Notes under the pieces: model-generated
What the model was told of the DNA's origin: nothing
What the model saw: the letters and a program-made list of their open reading frames with translations, nothing else
Databases searched by the model: none
Made by a program: the position numbers and the translations under genes
Shown here: piece after piece, positions 42,455-51,741 of the stretch
How the letters are laid out: the number at the start of each line of letters is the position of its first letter
How positions within the stretch are numbered: position 1 is the first letter of the stretch
Source of the DNA: Roseicyclus sediminis
GTDB taxonomy: Bacteria > Pseudomonadota > Alphaproteobacteria > Rhodobacterales > Rhodobacteraceae
Direction: 5' to 3'
NCBI RefSeq assembly: GCF_025515305.1
Contig: NZ_JAOPHT010000001.1
Location: 186,001-250,000 of the forward strand
Length of the DNA stretch: 64,000 nt

Positions 42455-43351
42455 ATGGCGAAACGCCTTCTCTGCATCGGCGAATGCATGGTGGAACTCG
42501 CCCCGGCCGAGGGTGGCCTTTTCCGGCAGGGCTTTGCCGGGGACACCTTCAATACCGCCTGGCATGCAAGGCGCGCCCTGCCCCCGGAATGGGAGGTCGC
42601 CTATCTGACCTGCGTCGGAACGGACCCGGTCTCGGACGCGATGGTATCCTTCATGGACAGCCAGGGAATCGTCACGGACACCGTCACCCGCCTGCCTGAC
42701 GCGACCCCCGGCCTCTACATGATCCGGGTCGAGAACGGCGAGCGGAGCTTCACCTACTGGCGCGGACAGTCGGCTGCCCGACGGCTGGCGGAAGATGCCG
42801 CAAGGCTGGCCGACGCCATCGCCGCGGCGGACGCGGTCTTCTTCTCGGGGATCACGCTGGCCATACTGCCGCCGGAGGGACAGAGCACGCTCCTGTCGCT
42901 GTTGTCCGGGGCGCGGGCGTCGGGCCGCCTCGTCGCCTTCGACAGCAACCTCCGCCCCCGCCTTTGGGAGAACGAGGCCACGATGCGCGCCGTCCTGGCA
43001 GAGGCCGCGACCGCCGCGAGCCTTGCCTTGCCGACCTGGCCGGACGAGGGGCAGCTTGGGCTCGACCGAAGCCCGGACGCCGTGGTGGAAAGATACCGCG
43101 CCGCCGGGGCACGCGAGGTCGTCGTGAAGGCGGGTCCCGACCCCGCGGTGGTTGTCAGCGACAAGGGAACATGGCGCATCGGCCCCACCCGGCCGCTCGC
43201 GCCCGTCGATACGACCGGCGCCGGCGACAGCTTCAACGCGGCCTACATCGCCGCGCGCCTTCAGGGCCTGGCCGAGCCTGACGCCGCCCGCGCGGCGCAC
43301 GACCTCGCCGGGCGGGTCATCATGCATTCCGGAGCGCTTCTGCCGGACTGA
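42455..43351 (+). CDS. kdgK: 2-dehydro-3-deoxygluconokinase (PfkB family)
   Basis: 298 aa PfkB sugar kinase. N-terminal LLCIGECMVEL with the KdgK-like GGLFRQGFAGDTFNTAWH, and the C-terminal ATP/anion-hole motif DTTGAGDSFNAAYIAA. It phosphorylates KDG to KDPG, the step after altronate or mannonate dehydratase. Converges with uxaA (12-nt gap), its functional partner on the other strand. Confidence 0.87.
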   Translation: MAKRLLCIGECMVELAPAEGGLFRQGFAGDTFNTAWHARRALPPEWEVAYLTCVGTDPVSDAMVSFMDSQGIVTDTVTRLPDATPGLYMIRVENGERSFTYWRGQSAARRLAEDAARLADAIAAADAVFFSGITLAILPPEGQSTLLSLLSGARASGRLVAFDSNLRPRLWENEATMRAVLAEAATAASLALPTWPDEGQLGLDRSPDAVVERYRAAGAREVVVKAGPDPAVVVSDKGTWRIGPTRPLAPVDTTGAGDSFNAAYIAARLQGLAEPDAARAAHDLAGRVIMHSGALLPD

Positions 43352-43363
43352 GTTTCGAGGCGG

Positions 43364-44881
43364 CTACAGCACCGCCCCGATCTGCCAGGGCACGAACTCG
43401 CGGCGACCGTAGCCGAGATCTTCGGATCGTGTGCTCGATCCGCTGGCCACGGCAAGGAGCCGCTCGAAGATCTCGCGGCCCTTCTCCTCGAGGCTGGTTC
43501 CCTCCAGCACCTCGCCACAGCCGATGTCCATGTCCTCGCCCATCTTCGCCATCAGTCGGGCATTGGTGGCAAGCTTCAGCGACGGCACCGGCTGGTTCCC
43601 GAAGGCCGAGCCTCGACCGGTGGTGAAGGCGACGAGGGTCGCGCCCGAGGCGACCTGCCCCGTGACGGAAACAGGGTCATAGCCGGGGCTGTCCATGAAG
43701 AGAAATCCGCGCGTCGCGGCGGGTTCGGCATAGCGAAGGACGCCCGACAGCGGCGCCTGACCGCCCTTGGCCACCGCGCCGAGCGATTTCTCGGAGATCG
43801 TCGTCAGCCCACCGTTGCGATTGCCCGGCGTCGGGTTGTTGTCGAACCGCGCCCCGTGCCGCGCGGCGTAGTCCGCCCACCATGCCACGCGGTCGCGCAG
43901 GGCCTCGGCCACCTCGCGGCTGACGGCGCGGCGCATCAGGCCGGCCTCGGCGCCGAAGATCTCGGGCGTTTCGGCAAGGATCGACGTGCCTCCGGCCGCC
44001 ACCAGCATGTCGGACGCGACGCCAAGCGCAGGGTTCGCCGTCACACCCGACCACGCATCCGATCCGCCGCATTGCAGGGCAAGGACCAACTCGCTCGCCG
44101 GTCGCGGGCTGCGCCGCGCCTCGTTCGCCGTGGGCAACATTTCCGCCAGGATCGAAAGGCCCCGTTCCACTGTCGCCCGCGTCCCGCCCTCGCCCTGGAT
44201 CGTCATGCGCCGGAACCGCGCGCTGTCGCGCAGCCCGTAGCGGTCGAGCATGCCTTCCGTCCGGAACACCTCGCAGCCGAGCCCGACCATCAGGATGCCC
44301 GCGAAGTTCGGGTGCGCGGCATGACCCCAGAGCGTGCGCTCGAGGATGTCGTAGCCTTCGCCGGAAGGCGCGAGCCCGCAGCCCGTCCCATGGGTCAGCG
44401 GCACGATGCCGTCGACGTTGGGATAGGCGTCGAGAAGGCCGCGCCGCCGCGCCTCCTCCGCGATGAAGTCGGCGACCGACGCCGAGCAGTTCACCGAGGT
44501 CAGGACGCCGATGTAGTTCCGCGTGCCGGTCCGACCGTTGTCGCGGAGGTATCCCTGGAAGACGGGGGCGGGATCGGGGGCCATGCGTATCTTGCCCTGC
44601 CCGGTTTCCGGGATCTCGCCCGCTTGCTCCGGCATCGGGGCGAGGTTGTGCTCGTGCACCCAGTCGCCGGCCGCGATGTGCGCGCGGGCGATGCCGATGG
44701 GTTGGCCGTATTTCAGGACAATCTCACCTTCGGCCACGTCGCGGACGGCGATCTTGTGGCCTGATGGTACGGATTGGCGGGCGATGAGGCCCCCGGCCTC
44801 CGCCCCCTCGGCCAGGCGTCGCACGGCGATGCGCACCGTGTCACCGGGGTGCAGCAGAAGCGTGTCTGCAAGCGCGCTCAT
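43364..44881 (-). CDS. uxaA: Altronate dehydratase
   Basis: 505 aa, full length. N-terminal SAF domain (about 1-95) joined to the catalytic domain with FQGYLRDNGRTGTRNYIGV, THGTGCG, GLGCEV and ALQCGGSDAWSG, the conserved cysteines being iron or metal ligands. Makes KDG from altronate. Its ATG overlaps the stop of the uxuB-like gene (ATGA). Downstream end of the long minus-strand series. Confidence 0.88.
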   Translation of the reverse strand: MSALADTLLLHPGDTVRIAVRRLAEGAEAGGLIARQSVPSGHKIAVRDVAEGEIVLKYGQPIGIARAHIAAGDWVHEHNLAPMPEQAGEIPETGQGKIRMAPDPAPVFQGYLRDNGRTGTRNYIGVLTSVNCSASVADFIAEEARRRGLLDAYPNVDGIVPLTHGTGCGLAPSGEGYDILERTLWGHAAHPNFAGILMVGLGCEVFRTEGMLDRYGLRDSARFRRMTIQGEGGTRATVERGLSILAEMLPTANEARRSPRPASELVLALQCGGSDAWSGVTANPALGVASDMLVAAGGTSILAETPEIFGAEAGLMRRAVSREVAEALRDRVAWWADYAARHGARFDNNPTPGNRNGGLTTISEKSLGAVAKGGQAPLSGVLRYAEPAATRGFLFMDSPGYDPVSVTGQVASGATLVAFTTGRGSAFGNQPVPSLKLATNARLMAKMGEDMDIGCGEVLEGTSLEEKGREIFERLLAVASGSSTRSEDLGYGRREFVPWQIGAVL

Positions 44882-46302
44882 GCTGCAAGCACCCGGCCGG
44901 CACCCGCGCCGGCGATGGTGGCGACGGCGTCGGTGACGGCGCCGCCGAACCACTCCGCCTCCGCAAGGTCACCGAAGACGTCGCGCTGGTCCAGCACGGC
45001 GCGGGCAAAGGCCACGGGATCGGGATGTGCGCCGGCCAGCGCCGCAAACCGTTCGGCCATGGGGTCCTCGACCGGGCCCCGCCGCAGACAGGCGATCCAC
45101 GCCGCGACACCGAGCGCGGGCGCGTCCCATGCGAGGCCGGCGGCCCGCGCATGGCGGATCGTATCGAGAAAGCGCTGGGGTATCTTCTGGCTGCCATCCA
45201 TGGCGATCTGTCCCGTCCGATGCTTCAGCGCAGGGTTGCGGAAACGCGCCTCGAGCGCTTCGGCATAGCGCGCAAGATCGCCGCCGGGCAAGTACAGCGT
45301 TGCCGCCGCCTGTCGCATCACGCGCGCCACCAGACGGGCAAGGCCCGGATCGCCCATGGCATCCGCCACCGTCTCGTGGCCGAGGAGTTGGCCGAAATAC
45401 GCGAGCGTCGAATGCGCGCCGTTCAGCATGCGAAGCTTCATGCGCTCATAGGGCTCGACATCCGCGACGAGCTCCGCCCCGGCGGCGGCGAAATCGGGAC
45501 GGCCCGTCGGAAAGCGATCCTCGATCACCCATTGGCTGAAGGGTTCGGTCAAGACGGGCCAGGCATCCTCGCGGCCGATAAGCGCGGCGACCACGGCCCG
45601 GTCCGCCTCGGTCGTGGCGGGCACGATCCGGTCGACCATGGTCGAAGGGAAGGCCACGTCGCCCGCGATGAAACGCGCGAGGTCCGCGTCCCGAAGCTCG
45701 GCATATTGCGCCACGATCCGTGCAAGTGTCCGTCCGTTCGAGGGAAGGTTGTCGCAGGACAGGACCGTGAAGGGGGCGACACCGGCCGCCCGGCGCATCC
45801 GCAGCGCCTCGGCCAGCAATCCCGGCGCCGTGGAGGGGGCCGAGGGATCGGCAAGATCGCTGCGGATGCCGGGATTGCCCGGGTCGAGATCGCCCGAAGC
45901 CGGATCGTGGCAATATCCCTTCTCGGTGACGGTCAGGCTTACGATGCGGATGGCGGGATCGGCCAGGGCCGCCAGCACCGCGTCCCTGGCCCCGGGCGCC
46001 ACCAGCACGTCGAGGACCGACCCGACCACCCGCGCCCGCGTCCCGTCCCCGTCCTTCACCGCAAGCGTGTAAAGGCCGTCCTGCGGGGTGAGGGCGCGGC
46101 CCATGTCCGGCCGGCGGAGCGAAACGCCGCGAATGCCCCAGGAGGGGTCCGCGCAAAGGCAGTCATCCACGAAGACCGCCTGGTGCGCCCGATGGAAGTT
46201 GCCGAGGCCCAGATGCACGATGCCGGGCGTGACGGCGGCCCGCTCGTAGGCAGGCACCCGGGCACGTGTTCCGGCAAGGGTCCCGAGGGAAAGCCGCGTC
46301 AT
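44878..46302 (-). CDS. uxuB: Mannitol dehydrogenase family protein, fructuronate-reductase-like
   Basis: 474-aa polyol dehydrogenase. N-terminal VHLGLGNFHRAHQAVFVDD is the UxuB/MtlK-type signature, not the FGEGNFLR form of UxaB. Later LNGAHSTLAYFG and KHRTGQIAMDGSQKIPQR (Lys-containing active-site loop). With UxaC upstream and UxaA downstream it may act on fructuronate or tagaturonate in this organism; sequence alone favours fructuronate. Confidence 0.8.
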   Translation of the reverse strand: MTRLSLGTLAGTRARVPAYERAAVTPGIVHLGLGNFHRAHQAVFVDDCLCADPSWGIRGVSLRRPDMGRALTPQDGLYTLAVKDGDGTRARVVGSVLDVLVAPGARDAVLAALADPAIRIVSLTVTEKGYCHDPASGDLDPGNPGIRSDLADPSAPSTAPGLLAEALRMRRAAGVAPFTVLSCDNLPSNGRTLARIVAQYAELRDADLARFIAGDVAFPSTMVDRIVPATTEADRAVVAALIGREDAWPVLTEPFSQWVIEDRFPTGRPDFAAAGAELVADVEPYERMKLRMLNGAHSTLAYFGQLLGHETVADAMGDPGLARLVARVMRQAAATLYLPGGDLARYAEALEARFRNPALKHRTGQIAMDGSQKIPQRFLDTIRHARAAGLAWDAPALGVAAWIACLRRGPVEDPMAERFAALAGAHPDPVAFARAVLDQRDVFGDLAEAEWFGGAVTDAVATIAGAGAGRVLAA

Positions 46303-47735
46303 GTCTGGCCGGTCCCCAGCTCCGCCGGAAGGTCCAGCTTGTAGGCACGGCGCGGCAGGTCGACGGTCAGTTCGCGAGCCAGCGTGAAGGCCTCGCCCTC
46401 GCGCAGGCGATGGTCGCCGACAAGCCGCGCGAGATAGGCGCAGTCGACGCGCCGGGCGATGTCGTGCCGCGCGGGGATCGAGGGGAAGGCGCGGGTGTCG
46501 TCGTTGAACCCGACGGTGTTGTAGAAGCCCGCCGTCTCGGTCGTCATCTCGCGGAACCGGCGCATCCCCTCCGCGCTGTCATGGAACCACCAGGCGGGCC
46601 CGAGCCGCAGGCAGGGATAGGCCCCGGCGAGAGGCGCAAGCTCCCTCGCGTAGGACGTCTCGTCGAGCGTGAAGAGGATGAGCGTAAGGCCGGGCTCCAT
46701 CCCCACGGCCTCCAGCAACGGGCGGAGCGCATGGACGTAGTCGGTGCGCGTCGGGATGTCGAAGCCCCTGTCCCGCCCGAAGGCGTGGAACACCGCGATG
46801 TTGTGGTTCCGGAAAGACCCGGGATGGATCTGCATCACCATCCCGTCCTCGACGCTCATCTTCGCCATCTCGGTCAGCATCTGCGCCCGGAAGGCGCGCG
46901 CGTCGTTCCCATCGCCGCGCCCGGTCCGGATGCGATCGAACAGTGCCGCGGCCTCCTGCGCCGAAAGGTCCGCGGTCTCGGCCGAGGACAGCCCGTGGTC
47001 CGTTGCCGTCGCGCCGACCTCGCGGAAATAGGCGCGGCGCGCGCGGTGGGCGTCGAGATACCCGGCCCATGTGCCGGTGTCGCAGCCGGTCAGGTCGCCC
47101 AGCGCGTCCAGTGCGTCCGCGAAGCCCTCGAAGTCCGGGTCGATCACCGCATCGGGACGATAGGTTGTCAGAACCCGTCCGTTCCAGCCGCTGGCCCTGA
47201 TCGACTTGTGGTGGTCGAGCGGATCGAGCGCGCCCTCGGTCGTGGCGATGACCTCGATGTTGAACCGCTCGTAGAGCGCGCGGGGACGGAACTCATCGCG
47301 CTTCAAGCACGCCTCGATGTGGTCGTACTGCGTGTCCGCGGTATCGGCGCAGAGCGGCTCGTCGATGCCGAAGAGGTGCTGGAACGTGTAGTCCAGCCAG
47401 AGCCGCGTGGGCGTACCCCGGAAGAGGTAGTAGCGTTCCGCGAAACGGCGCCAGATTGCGCGCGGATCCTCCTCGACAGGGCCACCGTCGAGACGCGGCA
47501 CGCCGAGATCCTCGAGCCGCACGCCCTGGCTGACGAGCATGCGGAAGATGTAGTGATCGGGCACGATCAGCAGGCGCGCGGGATCGGGGAAGGGATCGTT
47601 TGCGGCGTACCACGCCGGATCGGTATGACCGTGCGGGCTGATGATCGGCAGACCGCGCACCGTTTGGTAGAGCGCGCGCGCCAGACCCGCCTCGCGGCCC
47701 TCGTCACCCAGCAGCAACGTCGCGCTCGTCAGCAT
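46299..47735 (-). CDS. uxaC: Glucuronate/galacturonate isomerase
   Basis: 478 aa amidohydrolase-fold isomerase. N-terminal PIISPHGHTDP, then PDHYIFRMLVSQGV, EVIATTEGALDPLDHH, MQIHPGSFRNHN and AYLARLVGDHRL, all typical of UxaC. Converts hexuronates to ketohexonates. The start MLTSATLL (47735) follows GGGGAG. Overlaps the reductase gene by 4 nt. First gene of a uxaC-uxuB-uxaA group, 106 bp after the SDR gene. Confidence 0.9.
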   Translation of the reverse strand: MLTSATLLLGDEGREAGLARALYQTVRGLPIISPHGHTDPAWYAANDPFPDPARLLIVPDHYIFRMLVSQGVRLEDLGVPRLDGGPVEEDPRAIWRRFAERYYLFRGTPTRLWLDYTFQHLFGIDEPLCADTADTQYDHIEACLKRDEFRPRALYERFNIEVIATTEGALDPLDHHKSIRASGWNGRVLTTYRPDAVIDPDFEGFADALDALGDLTGCDTGTWAGYLDAHRARRAYFREVGATATDHGLSSAETADLSAQEAAALFDRIRTGRGDGNDARAFRAQMLTEMAKMSVEDGMVMQIHPGSFRNHNIAVFHAFGRDRGFDIPTRTDYVHALRPLLEAVGMEPGLTLILFTLDETSYARELAPLAGAYPCLRLGPAWWFHDSAEGMRRFREMTTETAGFYNTVGFNDDTRAFPSIPARHDIARRVDCAYLARLVGDHRLREGEAFTLARELTVDLPRRAYKLDLPAELGTGQT

Positions 47736-47841
47736 TCTGGAACTCCCCGTGTCCGCTGCCGGTCTGGTCCCACGGGCCATGCCAAGTCAAGTCGGGGCAG
47801 TGGACCCCGGCATCGCAAGGGCCGGCGCTCAGACGTCGTCG

Positions 47842-48618
47842 TCAGAGCGACATGCCCCCGTCCACCGGCAGGAGGACACCGGTGACGAACGAGGCCGCGT
47901 CGGAGGCCAGAAACAGTGCAACCTCCGCCACTTCCCAGGGGGTCCCCTGCCGGCCCATGGGCACAAGCCGCGCACGTGCGGCGGCAAGCTCCTCCGGGTC
48001 GGCGTCGGGCGCGACGATCGCGGTCACGTGCGGCGTGTCGATCGGTCCCGGAAGCACGACGTTGGCGCGGATGCCCTTTTCCGCGTAGACACGCGCGATG
48101 GACTGCGCCATCCGCTGCAATGCCGCCTTCGACGCCTCGTAGGCAACGTAGGAATACGGCCCCGAGCGGAGCCCCGCGAGCGAGGAAACGTAGACAAGCG
48201 CGCCCTTCCCCTCGGCCTCCATCGCCGGAAGGACGGCACGCGACAGGTGATAGGCGGCGTTGAGGTTCACGTCGAAGACGCGGGTCCAGTCCTCGGGCGC
48301 GGTCTCGACGACGCCGCCCTTCACGCTCGTGCCGAGATTGTAGTGCAGAACGTCGATGCCGCCCCCGGCGAGCATCCGCGTCACGGCGCCCTGCGCCTCC
48401 TCCGGCCGGGTGAGATCGGCGGTGTGGGCAAGCGCCCTGCCGCCTTCGGCCTCGATGATGGACACCGTTTCGGCCGCCGCATCCGGGTTGCGGTCGATCA
48501 CGAAGACCTCGGCCCCTTCCCGGGCATAGAGGATCGCGGCGGCCTTGCCGTTGCCCACACCGGGCCCGATCGATCCGCCGCCGGCCAGCAGAACGCGCCG
48601 CCCCGCGAAACGCGTCAC
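47842..48618 (-). CDS. SDR family oxidoreductase
   Basis: 258 aa. GTG start overlapping the TRAP large-subunit stop (GTGA); the frame is open far upstream but the upstream part is out of register with dctM. Rossmann AGGGSIGPGVGNG is an atypical glycine loop (GxxxGxGxG with an insertion), active site VSSLAGL and YVAYEASKAAL, C-terminal DGGMSL. Probably oxidises or reduces the compound taken up by the TRAP system. Confidence 0.82.
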   Translation of the reverse strand: MTRFAGRRVLLAGGGSIGPGVGNGKAAAILYAREGAEVFVIDRNPDAAAETVSIIEAEGGRALAHTADLTRPEEAQGAVTRMLAGGGIDVLHYNLGTSVKGGVVETAPEDWTRVFDVNLNAAYHLSRAVLPAMEAEGKGALVYVSSLAGLRSGPYSYVAYEASKAALQRMAQSIARVYAEKGIRANVVLPGPIDTPHVTAIVAPDADPEELAAARARLVPMGRQGTPWEVAEVALFLASDAASFVTGVLLPVDGGMSL

Positions 48619-49979
48619 CGAAGCACCGCCTCGGGCAGGGCCAGGACGATCCACGGCTGCCAGATCAGGAGGCCGAGGACGCCGACCTGCAACAGGACGA
48701 AGGGGATGATCCCGCGATAAACCTGCGCCATTGTCACGGCTCCACCCGCCGCGCCCTTCAGATAGAAGAGCGCGAAGCCGAAGGGCGGCGTCAGGAACGA
48801 GGTCTGCAGGTTCACCGCCACCAGCACCGCGAACCAGTAGATCAGGTCCGCGCGCGCCACGTGATCGCCGAGGTCCATGATCTGAACGATGGGCGCGAAG
48901 ATCGGCAGCACGATGAGCGTGATCTCGATCCAGTCGAAGAAGAAGCCCATGATGAAGACCATGACCATCATCATCGCCAGCAGCCCCCAGTCGCCCAGCG
49001 CCAGGCTGCGCGCGGTGTCGACGATGAAGTGCTCGCCGCCGATGTGGCGGAAGACATAGGCGAAGGCGGTGGCGCCGACGAAGATGAAGAACAGCATGGC
49101 GATGGTGCGCACCGATCCGTCCATCGCGCCCGACAGCGTCGGCCAGTTCAGACGGCCGCGGATGAACCCGAGAAGCAGTGCCGCGAAGGCGCCGACGCCC
49201 GAGGCCTCGGTCGGTGTCGCAAAGCCGCCGATGATCGAGCCCAGAACCGCCACGATGATCAGGAGCGGCAGGGCGAGCGAGATCAGGAATTCCCGCATCA
49301 GGCCGGCGCGTTCTTCCGGCGGGATCGGCGGCGCCTTGGGCGCGCTCGACGGGTTCAGCGCCGAGGTCACCACGATGTAGACGAGGTAGGCCCCCGCGAG
49401 GACCAGTCCCGGGATGAAGGCGGCGACGAAGAGCTTGGCGAGGTTCAGCGTCAGGAGGTCGCCCATGAAGACGAGCATGACAGAGGGCGGTATCAGGATG
49501 CCGAGGGTCCCGGCGCTCGCCACCGTGCCGGCCGCGAGCGACGGGGAATAGCCCTTGGAGATCATCGTCGGCAGCGCGAGCACCGTCAGCATGACCACCG
49601 AGGCCCCGATGATGCCCGTCGCCGCGGCGAGGATCGTGCCCATCAGCGTCACCGCGAGCGCAAGGCCACCGGGCACCGCGCGCAGGAGCTTCTGTAACGA
49701 GATAAGCAGGTCCTCCGCGATCCGCGTTCGCTCCATCACCAGGCCCATGAAGATGAACATGGGCGCGGCCACGAGAACCGGGTTCTCGATGATGCCCCCG
49801 AAGATGCGGTTGGGCATCAGCGTGACCTGCGCGAAACGCATCTCGCCGAGGGCAAGCGCGAGCCCGCCGAAGATCAGCGTGACACCCATCAGGACGATGC
49901 CGACGGGAAGCGTCGAGAACAGCCCCGCGATCAGCGCGAGGAACATGAGGCCGGGAAGGATGTCGATGAGCGCTTCCAT
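48615..49979 (-). CDS. dctM: TRAP transporter large permease (DctM)
   Basis: 454 aa, about a dozen TM helices. Contains the DctM core: ATGIIGASVVMLTVLALP, GTVASAGTLGILIPPSVMLV and FLTPPFGFALFYLK. Coupled to dctQ by a TGATG overlap. The start at 49979 is set by this overlap. Confidence 0.9.
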   Translation of the reverse strand: MEALIDILPGLMFLALIAGLFSTLPVGIVLMGVTLIFGGLALALGEMRFAQVTLMPNRIFGGIIENPVLVAAPMFIFMGLVMERTRIAEDLLISLQKLLRAVPGGLALAVTLMGTILAAATGIIGASVVMLTVLALPTMISKGYSPSLAAGTVASAGTLGILIPPSVMLVFMGDLLTLNLAKLFVAAFIPGLVLAGAYLVYIVVTSALNPSSAPKAPPIPPEERAGLMREFLISLALPLLIIVAVLGSIIGGFATPTEASGVGAFAALLLGFIRGRLNWPTLSGAMDGSVRTIAMLFFIFVGATAFAYVFRHIGGEHFIVDTARSLALGDWGLLAMMMVMVFIMGFFFDWIEITLIVLPIFAPIVQIMDLGDHVARADLIYWFAVLVAVNLQTSFLTPPFGFALFYLKGAAGGAVTMAQVYRGIIPFVLLQVGVLGLLIWQPWIVLALPEAVLR

Positions 49980-50515
49980 CACTCGGCCTCGAACGGGCTG
50001 TCGACGAGGTCGGGGCGCGCCACCGCAACGCGGATGCGCAGCGCCACCGACAGCGCGCCAAGGATCGTCAGGAAGGCCGAGAGCGGGATCGCTGCCTTGA
50101 TGATCCAGCGGTTCGGCAGGCCCATGCCGCCGACAGGCCCCTCGTTCCTCTCGAAGGCGCGCGCCGCGAAATCCCAGCCGAACCAGATCAGGAGGCACAT
50201 GAAAGGGATGAGGAACACGAGGATCGCCCAGAATTCCAGTTCCAGCTTCAGCCTACGGCTCATGCGGTGGGCGAAGATGTCGATCCGCACATGGGCGTCG
50301 CGGATATAGGCGTATCCGAAGCACAACACGGCGATCGCCCCGTGCAGGTGCCATTCGAGATCGGAGACAACGAAGGACCCGGTGTTGAAGAAACGCCGTC
50401 CGATCACGTCGTACATGATGACGGCGGTCAGGATCAGGAGCATCAGCCCCGCCGCCTTGGCAAAGAGATGGCAAGGCAGCGCGAAGGCGCGCGCGATGTG
50501 CAGAAGCGTGGTCAT
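49979..50515 (-). CDS. dctQ: TRAP transporter small permease (DctQ)
   Basis: 178 aa, four TM helices, including FAKAAGLMLLILTAVIMYDVIGRRFFNTG (read in part) and the DVIGRRFF signature. Follows the binding-protein gene after a hairpin. Confidence 0.87.
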   Translation of the reverse strand: MTTLLHIARAFALPCHLFAKAAGLMLLILTAVIMYDVIGRRFFNTGSFVVSDLEWHLHGAIAVLCFGYAYIRDAHVRIDIFAHRMSRRLKLELEFWAILVFLIPFMCLLIWFGWDFAARAFERNEGPVGGMGLPNRWIIKAAIPLSAFLTILGALSVALRIRVAVARPDLVDSPFEAE

Positions 50516-50544
50516 GTCGGCCGAATCCTTGCGGTCTTGGGTCC

Positions 50545-50570
50545 GCCGGGACCGCCTGAGCGGTCCCGGC
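50545..50570. other. Hairpin between TRAP binding-protein and permease genes
   Basis: Perfect 11-pair stem GCCGGGACCGC/GCGGTCCCGGC with loop CTGA. No T-run, so it probably stabilises the dctP message or attenuates, as in the ABC operon at 16334. Confidence 0.65.
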
Positions 50571-50587
50571 CTGGTCGCTTCACGCGA

Positions 50588-51616
50588 TCAGTCGACGTAG
50601 GCGAGCGCTGCCCAGTCGGCGTATTGCGCGCGGAAGTCCTGGATGTGGTTCCAGACCCGGGCGAACTCTTCGCTCTCGGCCACCTTCTGTGCCACGACGC
50701 GCTCCCAGGCGCCTTCGAAGGCGGCCAGCATCTCGTCGGACCAGCGGTGGACCGTCACGCCATGCTCGTTGACCATGGTCGCCAGCGGCTCGAGCTGGAT
50801 CGCCTCGCCCTGTGCGGTCGTCAGCGCGACGTTGGCGGCGCAGACTTCCTGGACGGCGGCGCGTTCCTGGTCGGTGAGCCCGTTCCAGCTGTCGCCGTTC
50901 ATCAGGAATACGATGAGCGACGTCTGCTGGTGCCAGCCGGGGAAGTAGTAGTGGCCGGCGTGCTCGTACATGCCCAGAGCGTTGTCGATGGCCGGGAAGC
51001 TGATTTCGGCGGCGTCGATCGTGCCGAGGTTCAGCGCCGTCATCGTGTCGGCGGGCGGCAGGTTCTGCGCCTGGACGCCAAGCTCCTGCATCACGGCGGC
51101 GCCGAGGCCGAAGATCCGCATCCGAAGACCCTGCAGATCCTCGACGCTTTCGATCGGCTCGCGGAACCATCCCGAGGCCTCGGGCGAGAGGATCGCGCAG
51201 AGCTCGCCATGGACGTTGAAGGGCGCGATGACCTCGTTGTAGAGCTCATAGCCTCCGCCATTGTACCACCAAGCGGTGTATTCGCGGACGTCCGGCCCGA
51301 ACGGGAACGCGGTGAAGAGCGCGGCGGACGGCACGACGCTTTCCGCGAAACCGGGCGAATACCACGCGGCCTCGATTGCGCCGGTGGAGATTGCATCCCA
51401 GATCTCGTTGCCGCCCACGATCTCGCCGGGGTTGCGGAAGATCAGGTTCAGCGATCCGCCCGTCAGTGCCGAAATGCGCGGCCCGATATTCTGGCCGCTG
51501 TCGCCCAGGAGCGGCAGGGTCCCCTGGTAGATCGACTGCATCTCTACGTCGTTGGCCTGCACGGCGGTCGCCGAAAGGCCCAGTACCGCCGCGGCGGCGA
51601 GGGGTGTCAGTTTCAT
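50588..51616 (-). CDS. dctP: TRAP substrate-binding protein (DctP, TakP-like)
   Basis: 342 aa. Signal peptide MKLTPLAAAAVLGLSATAVQA. Mature protein with FGPDVREYTAWWYNGGG, LRMRIFGLGAAVMQELG (the conserved Arg region), and YYFPGWHQQTS, all like TakP/SmoM proteins, which bind alpha-keto acids. First gene of the dctPQM unit, 125 bp after the SDR stop. Substrate not proven. Confidence 0.84.
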   Translation of the reverse strand: MKLTPLAAAAVLGLSATAVQANDVEMQSIYQGTLPLLGDSGQNIGPRISALTGGSLNLIFRNPGEIVGGNEIWDAISTGAIEAAWYSPGFAESVVPSAALFTAFPFGPDVREYTAWWYNGGGYELYNEVIAPFNVHGELCAILSPEASGWFREPIESVEDLQGLRMRIFGLGAAVMQELGVQAQNLPPADTMTALNLGTIDAAEISFPAIDNALGMYEHAGHYYFPGWHQQTSLIVFLMNGDSWNGLTDQERAAVQEVCAANVALTTAQGEAIQLEPLATMVNEHGVTVHRWSDEMLAAFEGAWERVVAQKVAESEEFARVWNHIQDFRAQYADWAALAYVD

Positions 51617-51741
51617 GGTTTCGTCCTCCCTTCTGTGATGTCGTTCGTCGGGCCTTGGCCCGGATTTGCCCGAAGGCCTCCTTTTTTCTTTTCTTGGTTT
51701 CGCTCTCCCGAAGTCTCTGGCCCTCCTCCCGGCCGGGAAAC

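Noticed and set aside
44878-46302. Assignment as UxaB (tagaturonate reductase)
   Set aside because: The N-terminal VHLGLGNFHRAHQ is the UxuB/MtlK pattern, not the FGEGNFLR pattern of UxaB.
47842-50061. A 739-codon open frame that looks like a fusion with an SDR
   Set aside because: Only the last 258 codons are an SDR; the rest is out of frame with dctM, and the GTGA overlap marks a separate gene start.
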